A stretch of 64,000 nt of DNA, taken from NCBI GenBank assembly GCA_004794785.1, contig SJOL01005532.1:574350-638349 (forward strand), in the 5' to 3' direction. This DNA is from Opisthorchis felineus. Lineage: Eukaryota; Platyhelminthes; Trematoda; Opisthorchiida; Opisthorchiidae. Positions 38,803-49,540 of this stretch are shown here, in pieces. Each line of letters starts with the position of its first letter. Positions within the stretch are counted from its first letter, which is position 1. The position numbers were made by a program, and so were the translations under genes. Below the pieces are notes generated by a model. The model did not search any database. It worked only from the letters and a program-made list of their open reading frames with translations, and was not told where the DNA came from.

Positions 38803-41800
38803 GTAGGGGAAAGTTGAGACGCCCCTGAGGATTCATAGTGTCAACATATTAGCTTCGGTGGCCTACTGTTGTAGTTTTCCATGCTTTCACATTTGACATT
38901 TGCCACGCCTTCAAAACCTTTGTGCGCATATGCCCGGAAATAAATATGTGATGTGAGGCCTGATATTTTTTCCGGTTTAAAATATTCGCATCATTTGATT
39001 TGTGTCACTTAGGAATGCAAATTCAGCACTCACACGGCAACGTTAATCAGATTTTGGATTTCTCACAGTGGTACCATTTAGGCTTCAAAGTGTATCGTCG
39101 TGCGTTACATATCACCACACCAGATGTGTTTTATGAGTTATATCCCCTAAAGTTGTGGCCACACAGGTGCATTCAACCACTATTGATGGTCTTGAGAAAA
39201 TAAGGCAGCTTCCGAATGGTTATCCAAAATTTAACGGACAGCGAAGAGCAAAAGACCAGATAGATGTGAGTACAGGACATTCCGTAAACTGTTTGAAAAG
39301 CCTTAAATATAGATACGTCATTCTAATCTTAATCCAGCATCATGACCTGTGGCAAACAATCCCAATGCATAAGGCCGAAAGATATGTTACTGAGACCTAG
39401 TTTGGACATGCGTATTTCCTTAAATCGTGCAATTATCCTGCAATTAATCAGGTTTTCGAAACCGTGATTCAACGGTTGTGCCACTACAGTCTCCATGATA
39501 CGAAGTTGTGAAGTCACTAAAGCGCCCTAATGCTCATTCACAAACTAATGTGCTGCGTCGATGTTACGCGTCTTTTTAATTGCATTCCACATATGATGAC
39601 TTCACGTTTTCTCTGGTTCCGCTGGTTGGTTAGGCTTGGTCAATCCAATGTATACCACCTACTTGATGGAACTACTTTTAATGTACTGGGATCAGTGTTA
39701 ACCAAAATCAGCCTCTTTATGTATCTTGTTTTCGAACGCGCATTCCTGTCTGATGCGGCGGCTGTTCGTTTGTATCGTAAACCAAACGCAGTTGTTGATA
39801 CTGCGAGAATATTTTCGAATCTTCAATAATGATTTCGTCCTGTAAGTGAAGCAAGTTCATAAGAAGAAAGACACTGTACGGCTGTTTCATCCTTAACGGG
39901 AATAATGACCAGCGCGTTTCTGGTGAAACTGCAGGGAGTTTGAAAGCGCGGCCTTTCGACTAGTAGTTTGAACACAACCTTTCGTTCTCGGGAGCCTCAT
40001 CAGCAATATGACTAACTTGCGCTTAGACAGGGCGAAGGCGACTTAGCGTAGAGCTATTAGGGTCTATGGTTAGTAATTTCAGATTTAAGTTAATTTTCTA
40101 GCCGGAATAAGTAGCCAGCAGCCAAACATCAGGTCTCAGTTACATAAGGGACACGGCTTGCGTAATGGTGTGCTAAAGCTAAAAAGCGGTCCCTGAAGCA
40201 CCTTTAAATTTTTTTCAGCAAAAATTAAAAGTTCTCCAAATGTCGCTAGTGGGATCATCATATAACTTCTCGAAACCTTTCGTGAACAGGCTGCTGACAG
40301 GTTGGTTTCAAAACACAACCACAACCGCTATCACAGACAGTCACTTGACCTGAGTTTGAATGTGGTTTAGAATAACTCAACTTGTCCAAATATCCTGGTC
40401 GACCAAACGTTCCGATATACTGGCTCCATGTACTTGGAGATGGATAGTGGTGCTTCCTCGAGTTTCGTGAAACATCTCACCAACCTGAATGTTTATTGAT
40501 TGCACAATATCCGAATTACGGACGGTTTTCTGAGACACACCGATATTCATATTTCAATCCATAATGTATCAGCCCACACGAATTAGGCGCGTATCTCAGA
40601 AAAACTCACCCTGTGCGAACGATATTCATACGATCTGGCTAAGTGCCTGGAAACTCATTCAAAAGACGTTTTTGTCCTCAGGGTTTCATCCATCCGGCAT
40701 CAGGAACAAGATAGGCGACCCCCCGGTTAGGACTTTAGGGCTTATACTCTCAATGCCTCCGGTTGTGCATAGCTGGTGAAGGTCACTTAATTATAAATTA
40801 TTTTTAAATCTGATGTAACTACTAGTGCATTTTTTAACGTTGGAACTGACGAGACAGATGCAGTGGAATCGCCAAGCGGCTTGTCATTTCTACATCTTAC
40901 AGAGGGACAAGAGAATACACACCAAGCACGATAGCTAGTCAGAGAACATAATAGAAAACAGACTAAGTTAACACAACCCAGTGTGTGTCAGTCAGTCATA
41001 CAGCTCCAGGCGATGAACCAATCGAGCCAAAAGCTCAAACATGCAAGCCTAAGGCCAAGATGATTCAAATTCGTGCCACTTTGAAAAATAATAAAGAAGT
41101 TTAATCCTTCAAGTTTTACGAAGCATTGTTTAGACCAACCTCAAAACTGCTAGTCCATAATCTGGTGTGCGTGGAATGGTGTCATTTTGGTGGCAAATTT
41201 CGGCTTATAGCATCTGAGGCATTTTTATGGGCACTGCGCGATACAAGCTGATGCTTTTGGGCGGTAGTGTCAGTGAGATCTGCTGGATTATCGTCTACAA
41301 AGACCTACTCATGAGTGACAAGTTAGTAGCCTCCACGGTGTGGTGTCTTAATCAAACTATGTCTCATGTAGCACACGTAGAACCTCTTAAAACGACGTGC
41401 TAGATAACACTGCCAACGCAGCATCCATAAGCTAGAACCATTCCGAGAACTGTGCACTAAACTGCCTTAGCTGAGCTGCATAATGCCGATCTGGCTGAGC
41501 GTACATGGCGGAATCCCGCGTGGTGCTGTTTTTTTGGTATCATTATATTCACTGATAGAAGCTTTCATGGACACCAAACCGTTTAGCACAGCCTGACCTA
41601 ATGTGGATCAACGCATTCGAAAGAACCTAGATCTGTTTGCGCCGCTTCAGAACTGCCCGATGGAAAATACTGACAGAGATTTCCTTCTTGGCATTTGACT
41701 GCAAATCGTATAGGGGACTTCTGATGTGCTACGGTTCCAGCGAAACCCAAAATTCTACTGATTCTTTTGGGGGAAATTTTCCTGGCCAGGCGCTCAACTA

Positions 41801-44108
41801 GCTAATGGAAAACAGGAAGAGTTTATTCTTAATCGCCATCGATCTACGTGAGGGAGCTGATAACCAAAAAGCACTGACTTGTTTTCGCTAAAGTCCCCTA
41901 ACAATTATGTGGTCTTCTACTGAAAGATTCAGCCAAACAAGCGGCGGTCGTACATATCACATGTTTGGTTTATTACATTTTTATGGAGAATGAAAAGTAT
42001 CCCGATATTATCGTTTTGCGCTTCATTGCTGAAGGATGGAACTTCATTTACCTTCTTGCTGTAGCCGTTTAGCTACCCTAAACTGTCGAGTTCTTGCAAA
42101 GTTAATCGGTACGCCCCTGACAATTTTTATACTCTGTACATTTTTCGGAAAATCAGGGTAAACAGTATACACTAGAACGAAAACTGCCAGTAAAATGGAA
42201 GGAGTGCGCAATACAAGCAATATCCAACCAACGCGGCTTTAATTCCATTGTTTTCGGATTTCGACGAAACGTCGAGCACACTGTCATCTGTTCAGACAGA
42301 TAGTAATCTCTTGGAAATCCCAAGTGGCAATACGGAGTCGGCTCTCACATTTGGATAAAAAAATGGGCCTTCTTATGTTCACTTGCTGCGCATTTAATGG
42401 GTTTTATTAAATGTATATCATATACTCGGCCACAAGCAGCAAAATCTGGGCCAGATAGGAAACTTAGCAATAACTTAAGAAGGCCACGAAAAACAAAGTA
42501 ACTCAAAGCAACGTGTCCGAGATGACTGGCTGTAAGAACAGAGGTAGGTACATTACAGCCAGGTATCAATTTCAAGCCTGGTTCTACGGGACAGAAAAGA
42601 ACTGTTCTCAATTTTGGAGAGCTCTATCTTACGGCAGTGCTGCATTATTACTATCGTGGATATTTGTAATCAGCTGACAGCTCGCTTTATCAATATGGCA
42701 ACTTGGGTTGTCATACCCACAACCACCAGATAGACGTTATTCCGTTCGCCGAGCTTGGCAGTTGGATTGCAAACGTTTCATCACCAATCGAGGTGACATC
42801 GTCAATGCGGGGTTGAGTGGGTCACTCAACCCCGCATCGACGATGTCACCTCGATTGGTGATGAAACGTTTGCAATCCAACTGCCAAACTCGGCGAACAG
42901 ACCAACAACCAAGCAGCGCACCCGAGCTACCTATATTCCAAAACATTGTCAAGACGTTATTCCATTATCATGCAAGACAATGTTCACATGTCGCCTGTTG
43001 AAATGGATCTATGGATCGTAGTTATTAAGTGTGTCAAAAAACTGCTAATTTCTGGCAGACTTGGGTTTCTTCCGAAATGCGATTAATCGTTAATAAGCGC
43101 TCTGGTTTATACAGCTATGTTTATTGTGGTCAAGAGTAGTTTATTTGCCCGACGTGGGCTGTGATGAGGTTGTATGACTGCAGTGTCCCAGTATACTGGA
43201 GACTGGTGGACAATAGCTGACCAAATTCGTAGTGCATCGACAACCCCTTATCGGGTGTGCCTGGCAATGACGTTCACATAGATTTTGTATTGCCGCGTTT
43301 GAAAATCAAAATACACGGAAATCCAGAAATATGTTTATGAATGGAACGAACTTGTTACATGACTGATATTCCAATTTCACTGCGTTTCTCGTCTTAAGTT
43401 TGACTTTTGGCTGGCGCGTTCATTATTGGTTTTCACAGTACAGTAGAAAAAAAGAACCGTGGTCTCTCCGGTTAACGGTCAATGACGAAGAGCACTGTAT
43501 CCTTTTCAGGGCAGTAGTCTCTGTTTGGATTGGCCTGTTTTAGGAGTATTACTAAGAATTATGCTTGAAAAGCTAACCAAGTTAAAAAAAAGGCCTAAGC
43601 GTATCACGACTGGCCGTGTGCTTACTTGATACCTCAATTTTGGGAACCTCAAAGTACGAACATTCTGTCCTGGTCCTTATTGTGATGGAGAATGGCTCCT
43701 TGGGTAACCTTAGATTGGGCAGGTCTCTCAAATCTCATGAGACAGGAGTAAAGTTGTCACAACTGCGGGTGATTGCTTTCGAGGGAGCCTGGTGAGGGGG
43801 AAGATGCAATGGTGTTACTCAACTATATCGGTGGCATTCCTCAGACGTTCACTATAAATGGTTCCATTTTTGTATTTGTTAGTTGACCGTGCTGCTTTTT
43901 TTCTTCAACGTTTGTGTTCAGTAACCGAGACAACCGCACCGTGACTTTCGGCCTTTGGCGTTCCATTAAGCTGCCAAAAAGGACCACATTTGTTCTGCCA
44001 ACGTACGAGGCGACCAAAGTTCCGGATACATCCAATCATATGGCGGAAGAATGGCGTGCTTCACTTATTTTGGAAGAATTCGTGCTGTCTGCATGTGACC
44101 TCTACTAG
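38608..44108 (+). CDS. Possible four-exon gene, product not recognised
   Basis: Four segments with good splice sites share one phase-consistent frame: 38608-38802, 39167-39265, 39452-39507 and 43922-44108. Read from the first ATG (38653) the joined frame is 492 nt, encoding 163 residues and ending in TAG at 44106. Acceptors are CTTCTCAG, ACACAG, TTAATCAG and a strong pyrimidine tract ending TTCAG; donors are GTAGGG, GTGAGT and a weak GTGAAG. The frame contains a short hydrophobic stretch (QVALMVSTVLSTLSIVA), then a mainly charged region with VIEEQLADYEK, and ends EEFVLSACDLY. There is no family I can name. The frame is open upstream of the ATG back to the acceptor at 38607, so the first exon could instead be internal or receive a trans-spliced leader. 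The 4.4-kb last intron may hide further exons. Confidence 0.4.
39167..39265 (+). CDS. Unrecognised gene, candidate exon b
   Basis: Thirty-three codons lie between CCACACAG and GTGAGT in phase 0. The frame includes TTIDGLEKIRQLP and FNGQRRAKDQID. Confidence 0.45.
39452..39507 (+). CDS. Unrecognised gene, candidate exon c
   Basis: This 56-nt exon follows TTAATCAG and reads VFETVIQRLCHYSLHDTK, ending in phase 2 at a weak GTGAAG donor. If the donor is not used, the frame stops at TGA 39509-39511, which would make this the last exon. Confidence 0.3.
42732..42963. repeat. Near-perfect long hairpin between 12-bp direct repeats
   Basis: 42744-42819 and 42823-42898 are reverse complements, matching at 74 of 76 bases, with a 3-base loop (GGT). 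The left arm begins immediately after AGACGTTATTCC (42732-42743), and the identical 12-mer recurs at 42952-42963, 53 bases beyond the right arm. The layout suggests an inserted foldback element with a target-site duplication, but an inverted duplication made during replication or library preparation is an alternative. The arm carries the GTTCGCCGAGCTTG...CGTTTCATCACC motif also seen at 25519. Confidence 0.85.
43922..44108 (+). CDS. Unrecognised gene, candidate terminal exon d
   Basis: A strong acceptor (a long T/C-rich tract ending GTGTTCAG at 43921) opens an exon whose only long frame needs a phase-2 partner, as exon c supplies. It reads RTVTFGLWRSIKLP and ends EEFVLSACDLY with TAG at 44106-44108. 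It could belong to another gene. Confidence 0.4.
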
Positions 44109-47100
44109 AAAATTAAGCTGGTATTATGGTGCAGCAAACAAATACCGAGCTCATTAACGTGCTCACAACTTAGGCAGATATCTAAAGAGCCGGTATCTTC
44201 AAAAGGAGAGATAAAACTGAATGATTACCAAAATTTAGACCCTTGGTAAACACCAACGCATGAAGAAATGACGAGATTGTTCTGAACAACGTTGAAATGG
44301 CATGCTCAAAACAGTTCCATAGCTTTCGATGAATCCACTGACTTCCTGAGTACCTTCTAAAACTTCGGTTTTCAGTCTGAGTTGGATTGCTAGTTTCAGA
44401 CTACGGAACAGATAGCATTCGTTCATGAACTGCTAGAGATTTCAACCTTAAAGGAGCACAAAGTCTGGCTAATCATCTGCTCTTCTTGTGACCAAATTCA
44501 GTGTTTAACAAAGGGTACTTCAGGCGTGAAAATGGGTCTAATGGGTAGCAAAATTATGCCTAAGAAAAAATCCAGAATCTATCTTCTGCCGTTAAAAAGG
44601 TTTATTCAAAGACGAACTGCATTGCATATCTGCTACCAATACCAATTTGAAGCTGCCCCTACCGTTCACCTGACCAGTCTTAATTTCGGTGATTCAGGCG
44701 TAATAGATTCACAGAACCAGAAGTAAATTTGATGTATCGCTATGCCCAGGGCAAGAATTTATAAGTTGTTTATGTAAATGTTAGTACCTGGTATGTGTCT
44801 ATGTTTTAGGCACACTTGACCTGCTGACATATTTGAACATTTCTACAGTGACCGTTGGGTCTATCATAGAGAACAATGGCTATAGAGAGGTAGATGCTTT
44901 AGAGGGTGTTGCAACCGGCGTCCCATCGTAACACAGTCAACAAAACTTTCGTAATTTCATTCGGAGAAATGCGAACAAACCAACGTGGGAACCGAATTGC
45001 TTCAGCTAATTTTACCAAGAAGACTGAAATCCACTCAACGTAATTATACCACTAGTTCTGGGGATCACCTAAGGTTATTGAATATGAATTAGATCCTAAT
45101 TATTCACGTAAGCTCCACTCTTGTCCAGCTGAAGAATTTTTATTGACCTGAAGAATGGAAATGGAAGGAAAAATCCGTGGTCTGTGCACGGGATGGATAC
45201 CTGAGTTTCAATCAAAAACCTTCTGTAAACCAGGATGAAACATGAGAATTCTTCAGCCAACAGGATTTTTTGATCTCATGTATGTCTTCAGGTACACTGA
45301 GAAACGTGACATTATCAAAGATGTGTGAACTGAACATTTAGGTTCTGTATTCTGTGTCTCATACGTTGAAAACAGATGAACTACCTTTTGTGTGCTATAA
45401 AACATGACGATTCAGATTGCTACTTAACGCAAAGCGTTTGCAACACATTTAACAACAATGTGGGGATTTTGGCTTCACCGCAGACATCTGAATGAGACCT
45501 AGTATTATACAATGCCAAAAGCCATGAATATCGGAAGTTGTGTTCACCTTTATCATACTTAAAGTTCTTTACATCAGAATGCGATAACGGGTGACAGAAT
45601 GCCGACCGTTATTTTGACAGAAAATAATGGGATATAAGACACGATCTGGGTGCTCACGCTGTCTGCAACAAACCGCCAAATGACAGCCTGTGAATATGCA
45701 AACGGATCTTTCAACCCTATCACACCGCAGAACGGTTGCCGAAGTATGCACTAACGACATTTTCATCAGAGATTCTAGCGGGGTGGTCGAAACCCCCAAA
45801 ACGCCTTACGAAATACGAAAGGTGCGTATCAGTTGACCTGAACAAGGTCAAGAATTGGTGCACCGAAAAAGATGCATGTCATCAACGAAAATTGCACTAT
45901 ATCATGATTTATTGTAGAAGAAAGTAACATTTACCTATGTTTCAGCTGCAGCTTACACTTGACAGGTACGATAAATGGTGGAAAGCCTGGAGACAATCAT
46001 TTTTCCTCACCTCTGTCTACACTGTTAGTCGTTCACCATGCCCAGTCCAGCGAAGAACTTTTACGCGCAGTTTCACGAGAACTAAAAATGCATGTCATTG
46101 AAGCTGGACGTAACCGACTGTCATTGTTCTGAAAAATTGTATCCGTGACTTGCGCGGCGCATTGTGCCTGACCCTTCAAAGTATTTCACCGGTTTAAAAA
46201 TCTTAGCAAAGTCGGTCATTTTTGTAACTCAGTAATCTGCTGCAATTGCTTAACTAAGCTGGTAACGATCAATTGGAAAATGTTTGGGACCGATTGGGTA
46301 GTCGGCGTTTCAGAGAAGTTTGGTAATCCACCTACTGTTTACCAAACCCCTCTGAAACGATAAGCTGGTAACGCTTTCAAACCATTCTTTCGTAAGTGTT
46401 AATTCGTGGACGAATTATTATCAGCCATCTGTGTCCACTATAATCGGTGTCGTGTACCGCTGATGCAAACGTAACGAGCACTGGCCCAGAGATTATTTTC
46501 AATAAAAACGTTTTCCAGAAAGATACCTAACGGATTTAACTATTTGGAACCTCGAACGTTTGACCTTTTAATTATCCGGAGATCTTTAAGAAACCATCGC
46601 AAGATGTTGAAAAATTATCCACAGGGAATCAAATGGAAAAAATTAGATGAAAGTTTCCTGGTTCTCTAATTATTTCAGGTCAATTTTAGTTCATATATAT
46701 CTAACTAATGCAGAGGCTTTAAACTAAATTGTAAGAACGAGTTGCTGGAAGAGCGTATTCAAAGAAGCCACTTCGGTTTGAAGCAACTGGATGGTTTTTA
46801 TATGATAAGAATTTGCTGGACTAAAATCCTGAAATACGCAGAAGCCGGATTTCAGTGTGGGAGAAAAAGTCTTGAAAGTCGGGACGTTTACACCGCCGTA
46901 CAGCAAATCAAACACTCTTGTATGATTGACAGCCTAAAAGGAGCAGTCTTAATAAAATCAATGACTTGACCCGCTCGGTGCTTATCACCTACGATCAGGT
47001 AGCCCTACCAATAAGGCTTTGTTAGCGAAAGGAAGCCGCACTACATTGATTCTATCGCCATGTGAACAATGTACTTTGAACGTTTATCACGTACTTCCTT

Positions 47101-49340
47101 ATAACCTCCTTGTAGCCCTTCTTGCTTGCTTCCTACAAATCTGAGTGCTGAAACTATATAAATTATTGAGATAATCCTGACAGCAGCTTTATCCCTGCCC
47201 AAACTGGGCGCGTGATCTTTGACGTTTTGAAACTGAATTACTTATCTCACAGTTCATTTTTGTGACCAATTGGAACAATCAAAAATTCCCAACATGACGT
47301 AAAAGAGGACTTGGTATCATAAAAAATATAAACACCGCGATAGTTTCTGAACTTGTCGAACCGTTTCACGCATTGTCTACAGGCTTCCTAAAAAGGAGTG
47401 CGATGGTTAATGAAGTAGCCGCGTTTCAGCTTAAGACCTTTACCTACACAATTACCCAACCCATCAGTGCATGTTCGCTGCGGAAATCCCAATTTGCACA
47501 TAAGACTACGCTATTCTGAATGCGACTGATACTGTCTTTTAGCGTAGTGTAAAACTGTAAGCCTACAGTTAAATAATTATCGAGTCCCTCCGGGAGACCA
47601 AGGGCTACTCACATAAAAACTGTATGACTAATCGTCAATAACCAGTTTGCTTGAAAAAAGCTATTTCAATGGTTGTGCTATAGATAAATTATGCCTTAAT
47701 AATGATACTAACAATACTAACAATAAGGAGCTTCTCATGAGTTACATGTCACTCAGTTTTGTAATCCTTTACTTCTGCACAGCAGTCAGTGTAGTGATTC
47801 TGCATTCTGCGAAGGCATTATGTTCCATGGTGACACAGCGTTGGCCTTCAGTAAATCATTTCTGGAGCTATTTTTTGTGAAAAGACAGCGTGTAAGATTG
47901 GTGACCACTATGGTACCTACTACATTCTCAGTGATGTAGTCTTTTATGGACGGGTCCCATCGATCTCTGTGGAGCGTCCGCCGGCTGGTTAGTACAGTTT
48001 GATAACCGTCAACCGTGTACGTATGTACGGTGGATCGAGTCATCAAAGTTTGCGGTAGCAAGTAGTCTAAGCTAGAAAGACATCTTAGAAAACGAAAATA
48101 AGAACAAAAGACAACAAAGGACATCATCTTAATGAACAAGAACAACAAGATAAATACAACTTCTCCAGTGGTTGCCCGATATCACCATGTTCGGTCGTTG
48201 ATGTGCTGAGACTCTAATATGCTAAAATCACAGACTAAACGCACCAGTGCATCCAAGACTCTTTATAGTGTTTTACGGGCTCTGTCTGCAGGTCATGCGC
48301 TGGCCACCCTGTGGTATCTTCAAGTCGGAACATGCCTCATCAAACAAGGCACGACGAAGCAATGGACCATCCGGCACGAGGGTATCAGTAGTCAAATACA
48401 ATTCCACCTTTCAAGTAACTACTAAATGACATAAAGAAGCAGCGGAACACTCGGCCAAACGCTCAATATGTAACAGGACAGAGCTGATTCAACTCACAGA
48501 GCTAATTATCTGTTTCGCGCCAAAGTTTTGTTGGGTCAAGTGACTCGCGGGGTGAATAACAATTGTGTAGGACCCCCAAAAAAGAGGCCACCAATGCTCT
48601 GCACGCTTTACAAAGCGCATATCTCGCTCAATTGGACAAAAACAGACATTAGTGAAAGAAGGCTTGGGCCCTTGATTATCACGGCTTAGGCAGAAGTTAT
48701 GCGATATCAAATGCAATCATTAATAGGTATTACATTTACGGCTAAATATACACATATGTCTTCATCAGAGTTTGACAATTTTTGACACCAGTCCACTTGT
48801 GGTCCGCAGACGAAGAGGTTCATAATGCAACAACAACAACTCCTCCTCCTATTGTTGTTCATTACTCAAGAGTATGGTCACAAACATAAAAAGTAAAACT
48901 AAGCAATGGACGTGGAAGGGTGTACAGGAGAATATTAGATAAAACGAGGGGAGCATCCCATTCGAAGGCGTGCCACCAACAGTTCCAGTCAGACAAGATG
49001 AATCCCAACGTATGTAAGAATGTTTGGTATGGAAACACACGTGTAAAGACCAGCAGCCGAAAAAAGGACAAACAATGCCAAATGCTTTTCAAGGCGCGAT
49101 AAGCGCTAGCGTAGTCAAGACTCGTACACTAGGCAAAAAGTGCCCATCATACTGCGTCATGTGTGAAAGTCAATGGCAGGAATGAACGCCCAACGCCATG
49201 TACCACCCACAAAAGTGTCGTAGTACTTAAAGAGCCCAAAATGTTGAGCAAACACAAGTCACTGACTATGACCTTAGGAAGTCGCAGTCCAATAACAGCC
49301 TTGGCGGATTAAGGAGAGCAGATCTGTTGGTAAGAAATAC
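44109..49340. other. No gene recognised
   Basis: Apart from the hairpin at 46.3 kb, there are only short ORFs. An exon-like piece at 48292-48390 lies behind a CTGTCTGCAG acceptor but has no partner I could connect. Confidence 0.5.
46254..46373. repeat. Small hairpin between 13-bp direct repeats
   Basis: TAAGCTGGTAACG occurs at 46254-46266 and again at 46361-46373. Between them, 46307-46326 and 46339-46358 are reverse complements matching at 18 of 20 bases (GTTTCAGAG..GTTTGGTAA) with a 12-base loop. The layout resembles the larger hairpin at 42.7 kb. Confidence 0.75.
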
Positions 49341-49540
49341 TCATCAGTTGGTGGACCAAAAAGTCGGTTTCACAATCCTTTGCACGTAGGACTGAGATGA
49401 TGGCGGTGAGACTATCATCAGCACCACACAGTTACTCCACGCCCATCCGAGAATACGCTGACGTCCATCACAGTTGCTCGGTGCTTCCGAACAGCGATTA
49501 GATCAGGCTTGCTGAAAGACGCCAAAGTGCTCCAGCGTCC
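49341..49540 (-). mobile_element. Fragment of R2-like endonuclease domain
   Basis: On the - strand the frame reads FSKPDLIAVRKHRATVMDVS and SDGRGVTVW, the same catalytic KPD...D motif region as in the large R2-like element at 55-58 kb. DNA similarity runs from CAGTTGGTGGACC (49351) to GCTTGCTGAAAGACG (about 49520), with a deletion of roughly 20 bases after the SDGRGVTVW codons. No reverse transcriptase is attached, so this is a truncated 3' end copy, as expected of a dead or 5'-truncated insertion. Confidence 0.75.
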
